A stretch of DNA of 27,754 nt. Origin: Bacteroidetes bacterium UBA1860 (GTDB lineage Bacteria > Bacteroidota > Rhodothermia > Balneolales > Balneolaceae). Under the pieces are notes generated by a model. The model saw only the letters and a list, made by a program, of their open reading frames with translations. It was not told the origin of the DNA and did no database searches. A program made the translations under genes and the position numbers. The DNA is taken from contig DDIC01000067.1 of NCBI GenBank assembly GCA_002338335.1, positions 1 to 27,754 on the forward strand, given 5' to 3'. Every line of letters starts with the position of its first letter. The stretch's first letter is position 1. Below, in pieces: positions 1 through 8,718 of this stretch.

Positions 1-3000
1 GGCGAGCCCAAGGAGGCAAGCGAGGGTCTGGCGCGATACACTGCACTTACATCCAGCTCTGCGTCGTAAGGGTCGCCATCCCACGAAATAGAACCACCTT
101 CTTGGAGCTGAAATTGCCTACTGAGGACATCGCCACTTACAAAATTATACTGCCCTGAGACAATATCCATGGCGCCAAAGACACTCAAGTCCCCATCCTG
201 GAGGGTGAGGCGTAAATCCCCAGTTCCTTGAGCACGAATTTGATCGTTGGTGACTTGGTCAAAAATGAGCTCAGCTTGGACCGCATTTGGTGCTCGAAAT
301 TGCAAATTCAGAGTAAATAAGTCCTGAAAAGAGGTCGCCGTCGCCGAGAGTCTGGAGATCTCAGACACGATGAGAGAGTCTCCTTGTATTGGAATAAGGG
401 TGCCTGGCGCGTTATTTTGGACTCTTTCACTACTCAGGGGCTCTCCCAATGCGGGGATTTTATCGACAAATCGAATGAATCGTGTGTTGTTGTCGACATT
501 GGTGACATCCAAAATAGGGATGGAAATTGCCGAGTTTTGTGCAAGTTCGATTGCTTGTGGAGTAGAGATTACAGGGGCATCTTGGCTGCCCGTCAGCTCC
601 AAACGGCCCGACCCAGTAATTGAGGAGAAAAAGGGAATATCAGGGTCAAATGGGTTATTCAGTAGATGCAAAGAGGCGGCATCAAGACTTAGATTGAATG
701 GAATTGTCGCTTTGGGATTCAGGGATGTCACGCCAAGAGTCCCGTCCAGAATCGCTGAGCCACCTCGTGAATCTTGAAGCTGTAAACTGTCGAGTGTAAA
801 GCCATCAAGTAGATCGTATCGCATTATCCCGTCAACGGAGAGTTGAGTATTTAAAAAATTGGGGATGAGCTGTGTGTTTTGAAACTCGACCAAGCCAGTA
901 AATTCCGTTTGACCCTGAATCTGCTGGAATCTCGCCTCTCCTTGAACTTGACCACGGCTTTGGGCAATCACATTTGGAATGAGTTCTTCCAAAAGCCATA
1001 CGTCAAGGCGTTGAATATCTGCTTGAAGATCGAGTTGAGTTGGGTCGGGGAGTGAGTTGAGGGGATTAGCCAAAGAGCCTTGGATTTGAATATCAAAAGC
1101 TTCTTGTAACGAATCCTCAAGTGAAGCCTGCACCAAAAAACGGTTAGATGTACTGTCTAATCGGCTTTCAAGCCGTAGATCCCCAATGTATCGGTCATTT
1201 AAAGTTGCCTCCGTTCCCACAAGTCCCCCTTGAAGGATGGTCGTGGAGCCAAGTTGCCTTGTGGTAAGGGATCCATTTAGGGTGGCATCCCACAACAATC
1301 GACTCTCTACAAACTGTAAGGCATCCCCAAGATCCGTGTTTTGAAAGGATAATGTGAAGGCGTCTGTAGGGTTATTTGAGTAGGTACCCTCTAGGCGTAT
1401 TTCTTGCACTCCAGAGATGAACGTGGTAGGAGAAAATTGCCATGAATCGTCCCGAGAATAGATCCAAAGGCTTGGTGCTTGTAACGCCCATTGGTATGCG
1501 CTTCGTCCAAGCTCTAGGGCGTCAAGTTGAATCTCCAACGTGGATGGATTGCGTTTTGCAGAGGCAAGGAGAGTTGTTTTGAGGCCATCATTGGTGGATT
1601 CCGATCGTAGTGAAAGACTCGTTTCTTGGCCATGAATGGAGGCTGTCCAACGGGGATTGGAGAGGGTCCCAAGTCGAGACTGGAGGGTGGTTGACTGAAG
1701 ACTCCAATCCGCTTTACCCGATTGAGTCCATGGTTCATCGAGACGCCATTGCGCATCCAATGTGCTTTCAAGACCCGTTAAAAGGATATTTTGGAGTACA
1801 ACTCGTGGATCTTGTGCCGTCGCTTGGATGTGTAGATTGAGTCCATTTTTTTCCACTGTACCAGTAATGGAGCCTTGACTCTCTAGCCTCTCCAGTCCAA
1901 CCCATGGTGCTAGGATGGCGCCATTATTCATCGCCACATCAAAGGTAAATTGCTCGGGCAAATTGGATTTGGGCGCAGCGGATTTGGGCAAAGTGGATTT
2001 GGGCGAAATGGGTAAATTCTGAGCCCTCTTAAACGACTCAAATTGATAAAGATGGCCAAATTGTTGGCCCAAGGAAGAGCCAACCAATAGGGCAAGCTCT
2101 ACGATGGACTCCCCACGGATATCGCCCAAAATGGCAGCTTCCAACGCATCGCTCGAAAGAAGCAGGGCATCCTCTGTTTTTATGAGTGTGGCGTCGAATG
2201 GAACGATGGGGGCTCCAAAAAAGACACCCTCACGCATGTTTAATGTGAAATCAGCACGACCCTGAGCACGCCAATCAGAGGCTATGGTGCTGGAGAGAGT
2301 GAACGCCAAATCGGTGGATGTTGCAAAACGTCGGGGCTCTAAAACAGACCCAGTCCATTGAGAAAATGTCGTGGTTTGATCCCAAACGAAAGGTGAAGCA
2401 CTCGAGGGTGTATCGTAAGTGTGCCACGTTGGGTCAGAAAGTGTGCCTCTAGATTGGGCTTTGAGGCCAATCCCTTCCAGCCCGAGCGTGTAGGCTAGCT
2501 GATGGCCAGATAGTGAATCGGGTGACCAAGAGACGGAGATGTCGAGTCGATCCGATCTAAACCGTCCAATTTGGCCATCTGTGGCGCGGTAGGTGGTCGC
2601 TAGCGTAGGTGGCGTAGGAAACCATGCAGTCTCCGAGTTTTGAAGAGTCCACAGCGTCGTGGAATCTATTTTCAGCGTCCCTTGACCGGTTAATTCTACC
2701 CCAAATCGATCATCCTGTTCACGTATAAATCCTGGAATGGCGGGGAGCTCGCCAAGCAAGGGGGAGAGCTCTCTGGAGAACCCATCAAATGCGAATTCTG
2801 CTTCCAGTGATGTGAGAGACAATCCCTCTTCACTCCCTTGGAGAGTCCCCGATGAGGAATAGGTGCTTGTCCCGTTTGGATCATTCAGCTCCAAACTCCA
2901 AGTGAAAGCCCCATTTTGATGCATTATGTCAGATGCCACGGCGACATCACCCAAGATGGCGGCAAGGCCCAACAGCTCAGATTGAGACTGGAGTTCTTGT

Positions 3001-4070
3001 TTACTGAGACGAGCTGATTCAATAGTCAACTCCCATGGAGAGGTCGTGATGCTTTGCGGAGCGTTCAATGGTGAGGTCTCGAACCACAGAGCAGGAAACC
3101 GACCCGAAACCGACAACGAGCTTTCTTGGGTGTAGAGTTGAAGGTCTTGGATCACCCATTGCCCCTCCATTTTTTCCAACGACCCTTGCGTAGTCAACGA
3201 AGAAAAAGCTTTAGCCCAAGGTGTTTGAATAGAAGGGAAAAGCTCCATATCGAAGGTAGAAGGGCTCCATCGAACAACTCCTTGAGTCTCTCCCGAAAGA
3301 AAACCTTGCCAAATATCTTTAGTTGAGGTCATGCGAGGTGCATCCATGGCAAGCTCACCCTCAAATTGGAGTTGTGGGTGCTCGATCTCAATTTGGTTGA
3401 GCTCCGTGCGCTCTTCATCCCGATACCATTGACCTGAGGCAACAAAAAGACTCTCCGATTGCTGAGGTAAAACGAATTGCAAAGACTCAAGAGAGATGAT
3501 TTGAACCATGGGATTTGATTCGATACTCCCTTGTAGGGTTACATCGCTGATGGTGCGTGATTGCTGAGCATTGGTGATCTCAAACGAGCCATGCATTAAC
3601 TCTAGATTTGGTACAGAAAGTGAACCCGAAACAGGACTTGAAGCAGGTTGTGAGTCCAACCACGTTTGCCATGTTGGAATATTGACTTGGGTAGCAAGCG
3701 AGTCAACGCGAAGGGAAGAAATGGAGGTGCGCCCAAAAAGTAGTGGGAAGGGTTGAAGTTGAACATCCAGTTGGCTGATGGAGAGTGCTCCTACAGCCTC
3801 AAGGCTGGCATCGACATCTTCAAGGGTAATTTGGATGGGGAAAAAACCACCCACTTCCCCAATGGTTGCTTGGATTGTTGTGTTTTGAAGAGATTGATTC
3901 ACAAGGCGTTGCACGACAGCCTGTTTCACTGCCGGGATTTGCAACACAAGCAACGAAAATGAGAGGAGTAGAATTGCAGCTATGAGTAAGCCTCCAAAGG
4001 AGCGATTCAACCATCGCCACAGTCGCAAGAGAAGACCGCCAAATTGCTCCAAAAGGTTACGCCAAGGCAT
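1..4070 (-). CDS. tamB: TamB-like translocation/assembly module protein (AsmA-like N-terminus, DUF490 C-terminus), partial
   Basis: The minus-strand frame starting at ATG 4070 stays open for 1356 codons and runs off the left edge, so the C-terminal end is missing. I read the frame across most of its length and found no stop. Residues 1-25 are basic, about 26-44 form one membrane helix, and the next segment (IPAVKQAVVQRLVNQSL, then a GEVGGFFPIQ stretch) matches the AsmA/TamB N-terminal pattern. Near the cut end, around residues 1305-1345, the sequence reads SGQYNF, then EGGSISWDGDPYDAELDVSA, the hallmark of the TamB/DUF490 C-terminal domain. The middle is long, beta-rich and low in conservation, as expected for a groove-forming envelope bridge. 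Family members span the periplasm and work in outer-membrane protein assembly or lipid transport. No TamA/BamA gene is visible here. The start overlaps the aroKB stop by 14 bases, implying coupled translation. A short PKS repeat lies near residues 688-702. Confidence 0.9.
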   Translation of the reverse strand, partial: MPWRNLLEQFGGLLLRLWRWLNRSFGGLLIAAILLLSFSLLVLQIPAVKQAVVQRLVNQSLQNTTIQATIGEVGGFFPIQITLEDVDASLEAVGALSISQLDVQLQPFPLLFGRTSISSLRVDSLATQVNIPTWQTWLDSQPASSPVSGSLSVPNLELMHGSFEITNAQQSRTISDVTLQGSIESNPMVQIISLESLQFVLPQQSESLFVASGQWYRDEERTELNQIEIEHPQLQFEGELAMDAPRMTSTKDIWQGFLSGETQGVVRWSPSTFDMELFPSIQTPWAKAFSSLTTQGSLEKMEGQWVIQDLQLYTQESSLSVSGRFPALWFETSPLNAPQSITTSPWELTIESARLSKQELQSQSELLGLAAILGDVAVASDIMHQNGAFTWSLELNDPNGTSTYSSSGTLQGSEEGLSLTSLEAEFAFDGFSRELSPLLGELPAIPGFIREQDDRFGVELTGQGTLKIDSTTLWTLQNSETAWFPTPPTLATTYRATDGQIGRFRSDRLDISVSWSPDSLSGHQLAYTLGLEGIGLKAQSRGTLSDPTWHTYDTPSSASPFVWDQTTTFSQWTGSVLEPRRFATSTDLAFTLSSTIASDWRAQGRADFTLNMREGVFFGAPIVPFDATLIKTEDALLLSSDALEAAILGDIRGESIVELALLVGSSLGQQFGHLYQFESFKRAQNLPISPKSTLPKSAAPKSNLPEQFTFDVAMNNGAILAPWVGLERLESQGSITGTVEKNGLNLHIQATAQDPRVVLQNILLTGLESTLDAQWRLDEPWTQSGKADWSLQSTTLQSRLGTLSNPRWTASIHGQETSLSLRSESTNDGLKTTLLASAKRNPSTLEIQLDALELGRSAYQWALQAPSLWIYSRDDSWQFSPTTFISGVQEIRLEGTYSNNPTDAFTLSFQNTDLGDALQFVESRLLWDATLNGSLTTRQLGSTTILQGGLVGTEATLNDRYIGDLRLESRLDSTSNRFLVQASLEDSLQEAFDIQIQGSLANPLNSLPDPTQLDLQADIQRLDVWLLEELIPNVIAQSRGQVQGEARFQQIQGQTEFTGLVEFQNTQLIPNFLNTQLSVDGIMRYDLLDGFTLDSLQLQDSRGGSAILDGTLGVTSLNPKATIPFNLSLDAASLHLLNNPFDPDIPFFSSITGSGRLELTGSQDAPVISTPQAIELAQNSAISIPILDVTNVDNNTRFIRFVDKIPALGEPLSSERVQNNAPGTLIPIQGDSLIVSEISRLSATATSFQDLFTLNLQFRAPNAVQAELIFDQVTNDQIRAQGTGDLRLTLQDGDLSVFGAMDIVSGQYNFVSGDVLSRQFQLQEGGSISWDGDPYDAELDVSAVYRARPSLASLGS
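1965..2009 (-). repeat. Three-copy 15-bp in-frame microrepeat inside the TamB-like gene
   Basis: On the plus strand GGATTTGGGC recurs at 1965, 1980 and 1995, an exact 15-base period. Read on the coding strand it gives PKSTL PKSAA PKSNL, a short Pro/Lys/Ser linker. The period is a multiple of three, so copy-number changes would keep the frame. Confidence 0.75.
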
Positions 4071-5628
4071 GTGTCCACGCACTAATGAGTTCGTCCTTTG
4101 TCGGATTGTCAACCACAACAGGTTGAGCTACTGCGTCCAATAGAATCAATCGCAAACCAGAGAAGGTGGCTTTTTTATCTGCATCCATGGCTGCAATCAA
4201 GGCTTCCAGTGTCTCGTCCATGGAGTCTCGCATGGGGGCTAGCACCTCCTGTACAGAATCAGGGAGATGGCGTGTGATTACGTCATCTTGAATTGAGGCT
4301 CCTCGCTTGTTGGAGAGCCAAATCGCCGCTTTCATCCCCAGCATGACTGCGAGTCCATGAGCAAGAGTCCCATAGCCAGCAACTTGTTCTAATGCGTGGG
4401 CAAAGGTATGGCCGAAGTTGAGAAACATTCGCTGGCCTGATTCCCGATAATCCCTTGCCACAATCATAGCTTTGATATCTGCACAGCGTTGGATCATTAG
4501 GCGCTGTGTGTTGGCGTCTAACTCCATGACTGCGCTTGAAGAGAGCTCTTCCAAGAGCGTTGGATCAGCGATAAACCCATATTTAAGGATCTCGCCAGTA
4601 CCGTTTACCCACTCTTCACGAGGTAATGTGGACAGAAAGTCCATATCAAATAGGACTGCATCAGCCTTGGAGAAGGTTCCTAGAAGGTTTTTTCCTTTGG
4701 CATGGTTGAGTCCGGTTTTTCCACCGATTGCACTGTCCACCATGGCTAGTAGTGTGGTGGGCACTTGTAGAGTGAGAACCCCTCGCATGAGTGTAGAAGC
4801 GACAAAACCACCCAAGTCACCCGTCACACCCCCACCAAGAATCATCAGTGAATCACTTCTCTTTAATCCACACTCCAATAGCTCACTTGAGAGCCTTTGC
4901 CATTGTTCCACCGATTTAGAAGCCTCACCCGAGGGGACTGTAAAGGCCCCCAAAAACTGTGGATGTTGGGTGAGATCTGCCAAGAGATCGCTGTGCAATC
5001 GAGCCACTTGCTCGTCTATAATACATCCAAATCGACCCTCAGAAGGTTCGGGAAGCCATTGTTGGAGCCATGTCGACTTCCGGAGCGAGCCGTGAAGAAA
5101 ACGCTCTGATTCTTCAACAGCTGGAACTCCCATTAACGGGTTCCAAGAGGCGTGAGCCTGACAGTAAGCTGACTTACGCACCTTCCATAGCTCACTCACT
5201 TTTTGGGCTATTTCGGCACGCGATAACCCTTTGAACATGGGTCGCCGTTGGTTGCGAAGTAACCGGGTAATGAGTTCTTCCCTCGGAATTTGAAGATTCA
5301 CCAAGAGTCCATGCTCTTTGAGTTTTTGGGTCAGCGATTCATCTTGAAGCGCTCCACCACCCAACGAAATCACATGGCGATCCAGCGTGAATGACGCCAA
5401 GCAGGCTTCGCGCTCCGCAGCACGAAAGGTCGGTTCTCCTGACGCAAAGAGTTCGGCAACGGTGGTATTTTTCCGTTTTTCAATCCATTGATCAAGATCC
5501 ACAAAGGTCCATCCAAGCGCTTTGGCAAGTTTCTTCCCAAAGGTAGTTTTACCCACTGCGGGCATCCCACACAGGTAGATCCGCTGAATGCCACCTTCGG
5601 CTAAAGCCTGTGAATTCCATGTACTCAT
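4057..5628 (-). CDS. aroKB: Bifunctional shikimate kinase / 3-dehydroquinate synthase (AroK-AroB fusion)
   Basis: 523 residues holding two shikimate-pathway enzymes in one chain. Residues about 15-165 are shikimate kinase (AroK: shikimate + ATP to shikimate 3-phosphate): P-loop GMPAVGKTT at 21-29, DLD at 44-46, FRAAE at 68-72, GGG at 90-92 and an RRP lid at 128-130. Residues about 195-523 are 3-dehydroquinate synthase (AroB: DAHP to 3-dehydroquinate, NAD- and metal-dependent): GGGVTGDLGGF at 265-275, the PTTLLAMVDSAIGGKTG block at 290-306, and likely metal ligands E346 (GEILKYG), H407 (FGHTFAH) and H424 (AHG), spaced as in the family. Both active sites look intact. aroK and aroB are often neighbours; here they are one uninterrupted frame. 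The ATG at 5628 sits in an ATGA overlap with the upstream NFACT gene, and the end overlaps the TamB-like start by 14 bases. Confidence 0.95.
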   Translation of the reverse strand: MSTWNSQALAEGGIQRIYLCGMPAVGKTTFGKKLAKALGWTFVDLDQWIEKRKNTTVAELFASGEPTFRAAEREACLASFTLDRHVISLGGGALQDESLTQKLKEHGLLVNLQIPREELITRLLRNQRRPMFKGLSRAEIAQKVSELWKVRKSAYCQAHASWNPLMGVPAVEESERFLHGSLRKSTWLQQWLPEPSEGRFGCIIDEQVARLHSDLLADLTQHPQFLGAFTVPSGEASKSVEQWQRLSSELLECGLKRSDSLMILGGGVTGDLGGFVASTLMRGVLTLQVPTTLLAMVDSAIGGKTGLNHAKGKNLLGTFSKADAVLFDMDFLSTLPREEWVNGTGEILKYGFIADPTLLEELSSSAVMELDANTQRLMIQRCADIKAMIVARDYRESGQRMFLNFGHTFAHALEQVAGYGTLAHGLAVMLGMKAAIWLSNKRGASIQDDVITRHLPDSVQEVLAPMRDSMDETLEALIAAMDADKKATFSGLRLILLDAVAQPVVVDNPTKDELISAWTHALA

Positions 5629-7283
5629 GACTCAAAAGTAGCTAAAATCTGCGTGGAAGACTTGGGTTCTGCGTCCAAGACATCCTCTTGTCGCACGATG
5701 ACTTCACCAGGGGCAGCTTGTTTTTTTTTCTGCAGGTATTTTCGTTGGGTCACCGATACCGGCACAACAGGAGAGCCCTTGGCTTTGGAATGCCAGGCTG
5801 CAAGGGATGCAGCGGCATCCATGAGTGCAGTTGAGGGCTTGGGTTGTCCCCCAAGACTATGATGTCGAATGTATACGTGGGATCCAGCAACGCCCCTGGC
5901 ATGAAACCACCAATCTTCTTTGTGCGATAATCTCAAACACTCATCATTCTCTCGGGCTCCTTTTCCAATCCATATCTCCACACCCTGAAGTGTTATAGGG
6001 CGATAGGGCCGAGATTGAGACTCCTTGGACAACTCATGACCATACGTTTGTAGCCACTTTTTCCACGATTTCTCATCATGGGTCGCCAGGAGTTGGCTCA
6101 GAGCATTCTCTAGCGCGTCCAGTTCACGTTGCAAAGCGTCTTGGCGCTCGCTGTGCATGGCTGCTTGAGCTCTAGATTTCTTGGCTTTTTGATAATACGT
6201 CTGTCCATTTTCTAAGATGGATTCAGTAGACTTGAGAGGAATCAGTACCTCTTGCCCTTGATCAAAGGTGTTGATGCAAGACAACCCTTGAGGGGTTCTT
6301 TCGGCTTCGCGATAGGCATTCGCAAGCAGAAGGTGGCCAAATTGCTCCTGTTGATCCGCCCGTTGCAGGGTCTGTTGTGTGGATTCAAGATTCTTGAGAG
6401 ATCCTTGTTTTCGCTTAATCTGTGTTTGCAGTGCCTTGATTCGTTTCGACTTTTGTTCTTCGACCTTGCTGGGTCCTTTTTTGGGTGGTGGTCCTGCCTG
6501 CAAGAGATCCATAATGGATCCAAAGGTTTGCTGTGTCGGTAGGGGGAGAATCTGTTCGTTTAGGAGTGTTTTGGATCCATCCTCAAGCAAACGAAAGACA
6601 GGCTTTGCCACGGTCTGGGACTCGACTTGATTGCACCATTGTGCCAGCTTTTGTGGTGTTTTTTGATCCAGGGAGTGATGGATAATGAGATCGGAGAGAT
6701 GTTCACGTGGAAATCCAGCTTGTGATGATTTGATCCAAGATTCACAGTCCTCAATAGAGTCAAAAGATTGGCCTTCAAGTACGTTAGTTTTCGCTTTTGT
6801 GGGTACTCCCTCAAGGAATTTTGTGGGCATCCCTTTACGAAACCCCTCTACAACATCACCGGATGAATCGAGCAGCCACACATTGGCTTTGGCCCCAAAG
6901 AGTTCAAACAGCAGCCGTCTTCCAGACTCAAAATGGAGCGTGATGACTCGTTCTTGAAATGGCTTTGTGAGATTGGTTACCACATCGCCTTGGAGGGTTT
7001 CAAAGAATGTGGTCACATTTTTCCGCTTGGTGGAGCCTGGGTTTTTCTGTAATGCCATGCCACAACGCTGAGGATCAGCGATAAACACAAGTCTTTGCAG
7101 GGTGCCTTCGCCTTTTTGATCCTGATCCTGCAGGCTCTGATCCGGTATGCTCTGACGCTCAAAATCGGCTTCCCACTGTTTTTTTCCAGATGTACGACTT
7201 TGCACATACTTAACACCCACCAGATTGCGTTTTAATTCTGGAACGATGACATTAAGAACTGTATTGGAATTTGAGAAGGGCAT
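5625..7283 (-). CDS. NFACT-family ribosome quality-control protein (RqcH/Rqc2-like)
   Basis: 552 residues, a normal length for the family. RqcH-type proteins bind stalled large ribosomal subunits and recruit tRNA-Ala to add C-terminal alanine tails that mark nascent chains for degradation. Visible parts: NFACT-N domain from the start to about residue 260, including LFELFGAKANVWLLD at 125-139; a Lys/Glu/Gln-rich coiled coil at about 270-310 and 360-400; and the NFACT-R domain at about 430-535 with WWFHARGVAGSHVYIR at 458-473 and a Lys-rich stretch ending in APGEVIV. The N-terminus resembles the shorter Bacteroidota form. The conserved tRNA-recruiting Asp-Arg pair appears here as Glu111-Arg112 (FQERVITL). 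It is the first gene of a minus-strand unit with aroKB and tamB and overlaps aroKB by 4 bases. The short region upstream is shared with a divergent lipoprotein gene. Confidence 0.88.
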   Translation of the reverse strand: MPFSNSNTVLNVIVPELKRNLVGVKYVQSRTSGKKQWEADFERQSIPDQSLQDQDQKGEGTLQRLVFIADPQRCGMALQKNPGSTKRKNVTTFFETLQGDVVTNLTKPFQERVITLHFESGRRLLFELFGAKANVWLLDSSGDVVEGFRKGMPTKFLEGVPTKAKTNVLEGQSFDSIEDCESWIKSSQAGFPREHLSDLIIHHSLDQKTPQKLAQWCNQVESQTVAKPVFRLLEDGSKTLLNEQILPLPTQQTFGSIMDLLQAGPPPKKGPSKVEEQKSKRIKALQTQIKRKQGSLKNLESTQQTLQRADQQEQFGHLLLANAYREAERTPQGLSCINTFDQGQEVLIPLKSTESILENGQTYYQKAKKSRAQAAMHSERQDALQRELDALENALSQLLATHDEKSWKKWLQTYGHELSKESQSRPYRPITLQGVEIWIGKGARENDECLRLSHKEDWWFHARGVAGSHVYIRHHSLGGQPKPSTALMDAAASLAAWHSKAKGSPVVPVSVTQRKYLQKKKQAAPGEVIVRQEDVLDAEPKSSTQILATFES

Positions 7284-7334
7284 AATTTGTCTGAATAAGG
7301 GTGATTGCCATTCATCAGGTTTCTTTCATAAATA

Positions 7335-7347
7335 ACTAATCTTTAGT
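7335..7347. promoter_or_regulatory. Small inverted repeat in the divergent NFACT/lipoprotein intergenic region
   Basis: ACTAA-TCT-TTAGT lies in the 101-base A/T-rich gap between the two divergent genes at 7283 and 7385. It could be an operator or part of a -7 region, but no full TAnnTTTG box is present and the repeat is short enough to occur by chance. Confidence 0.2.
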
Positions 7348-7384
7348 AACCTAGTCCTCCTACAAGCACAAAATCAAAATCAAG

Positions 7385-7900
7385 ATGAAAGCCAAAAATT
7401 TATTATTGCTTATAACAATATTTCCCCTCTTACTGATCGGATGCGTCAACGTGGAGGAATCAACACCAATGATAGAAGAGAATCAGGTAGGAATTATTAA
7501 GGGTAATGATTTCAGATCTAAAGCAATGCTGCAGTTTACGGATGCATACGTTAACAATGATCTAGATAGTATGACTGACTTGTTCACAGAAGATGCGAAT
7601 TTTATGATAAATGATGCAGATTTGACGTTTAATGAGGTGGCTGAAGGATTTTCTAGTGGCCATGATTACTTTGAAAATATACGCCATGAAAATAGAGATG
7701 CCTTTACAATGCATTACAAAGAAGGGGAGATTGCTGGAAATATCTTCACACATTATTGGTATACATGGAAAGCAACCAGCAAGAAAACTGGGGAAGAAAT
7801 CTCAATAAGGGGTTATTCTTGGATGAAGTGGAGAGGCGAGAAAGTTGAAGCTGTGTACAATGCCTTTGACCCTACTTTATATAATGCCCAATTCGATTAG
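7385..7900 (+). CDS. Small lipoprotein with an NTF2/SnoaL-like domain (putative)
   Basis: 171 residues. A type II signal peptide is clear: basic start MKAKN, hydrophobic stretch at 6-18 and lipobox LIGC at 17-20, so Cys20 would be lipidated and the protein anchored in the envelope. The mature part has the layout of NTF2/SnoaL-like proteins: a helix with DAYVNNDLDSMTDLFTEDANF, followed by strands such as YWYTWKATSKKTGEEISIRGYSWMKW. Such folds bind small hydrophobic ligands or act as enzymes. No catalytic residue can be assigned, so the function is unknown. The gene is visibly richer in A/T than its neighbours (about 35% GC in the first 120 bases, by hand count) and uses many TTA/ATA codons, which may point to acquired DNA or fast drift. 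It stands alone, divergent from the NFACT gene, with a likely terminator just after it. Confidence 0.75.
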   Translation: MKAKNLLLLITIFPLLLIGCVNVEESTPMIEENQVGIIKGNDFRSKAMLQFTDAYVNNDLDSMTDLFTEDANFMINDADLTFNEVAEGFSSGHDYFENIRHENRDAFTMHYKEGEIAGNIFTHYWYTWKATSKKTGEEISIRGYSWMKWRGEKVEAVYNAFDPTLYNAQFD

Positions 7901-7921
7901 GATGGTGAGTTATCTTAGCCC

Positions 7922-7949
7922 CTCCAAAAGGGTTGTGGAGAAGTTTTTT
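7922..7949 (+). terminator. Candidate intrinsic terminator after the lipoprotein gene
   Basis: A 5-bp stem CTCCA (7922-7926) / TGGAG (7936-7940) with a 9-base loop is followed after AAG by six T residues (7944-7949). The stem is short but placement just after the stop codon and the T-run fit an intrinsic terminator. Confidence 0.4.
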
Positions 7950-7991
7950 ATTAGATTAACCGCTTCAGTATAAACATTGAAATAATAGAAC

Positions 7992-8705
7992 GTGCAACAG
8001 GAGTACTCGAATCCCATCTTTGAAAAGATGGTGCAAATTATTGATGATACATTAAAAGAACGTTTTGAACATGGGTTTGGTACAGGCCAAGCCGATCAAA
8101 CGAAAGAGGAGCCCAAAAAGCGATCTTCGTCCAAAAGACATCGTGATACGGCTCAAAAAAGCTTGTTTGAGGGCATTGAATCGACGACATGGCATAACCC
8201 ATCGATTCATGCCTCCGGTTTAGATGTCAAAATACCATTGGATCATCCCAACTTAAAAGAGTGTCAAATACATTTTGATTGGGATAGCTTTCGAGAGCGA
8301 TGTATGGCGAAGCAGATGGATGGAATGGAAAGTCATCCATTGCTAAAACAACCACATCTTGCATCCAATGCTGTAAAGCCTCAATTAGATATCGAAGTTT
8401 CGTGGGTTTTTCAGTCCCCATACACGCAAGTTGAACCTGCAAGAGCTTGGATTGCCTCTATGAATGAATCCTTGAAGCCGTTGTTTTTGAGTTTAACCGC
8501 CCTGTCACGTTGGCATTTAGAAATCGAGGGCGAGACTGAGGAGGCCACGGTCACAGATACACGTCTTCTCACCTATGTGGAGTTCGATATGGAGGGAGTT
8601 ACATCGATAAATCACCTACAACGAACGATTGAGAGGCGTCTAGTCCAATTAGTCTTTCTGACCCGTAAAGTAATGGGAGCGGCGCAGAAAAAAGTAGCCG
8701 CCTAA
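7992..8705 (+). CDS. Unrecognised protein, 237 residues (GTG start)
   Basis: I do not recognise this family. The frame opens at GTG 7992, directly after an in-frame TAG at 7986; the next in-frame ATG is at 8028 (residue 13), and neither has a convincing ribosome binding site. Residues about 34-56 are highly charged (KEEPKKRSSSKRHRD) and probably disordered. The rest looks folded, with alternating hydrophobic segments and a C-terminal part (about 135-230) containing LDIEVSWVFQSPY, LTALSRWHLEIEGETEE and a long amphipathic helix, HLQRTIERRLVQLVFLTRKV. No signal peptide or membrane segment is seen, so it is probably cytosolic. Base composition is close to the surrounding housekeeping genes, unlike the lipoprotein gene before it. 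The downstream gene is convergent, so this is probably a single-gene unit. Confidence 0.7.
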   Translation: MQQEYSNPIFEKMVQIIDDTLKERFEHGFGTGQADQTKEEPKKRSSSKRHRDTAQKSLFEGIESTTWHNPSIHASGLDVKIPLDHPNLKECQIHFDWDSFRERCMAKQMDGMESHPLLKQPHLASNAVKPQLDIEVSWVFQSPYTQVEPARAWIASMNESLKPLFLSLTALSRWHLEIEGETEEATVTDTRLLTYVEFDMEGVTSINHLQRTIERRLVQLVFLTRKVMGAAQKKVAA

Positions 8706-8718
8706 GCGAGTAAGTATA

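Noticed and set aside
370..777. 135-codon plus-strand frame at the left end
   Set aside because: Antisense to the TamB-like gene, whose frame and C-terminal motif are clear in this stretch.
4472..5095. 207-codon plus-strand frame
   Set aside because: Fully antisense to the AroB half of aroKB; low-complexity Ser/Pro-rich product with no recognisable domain.
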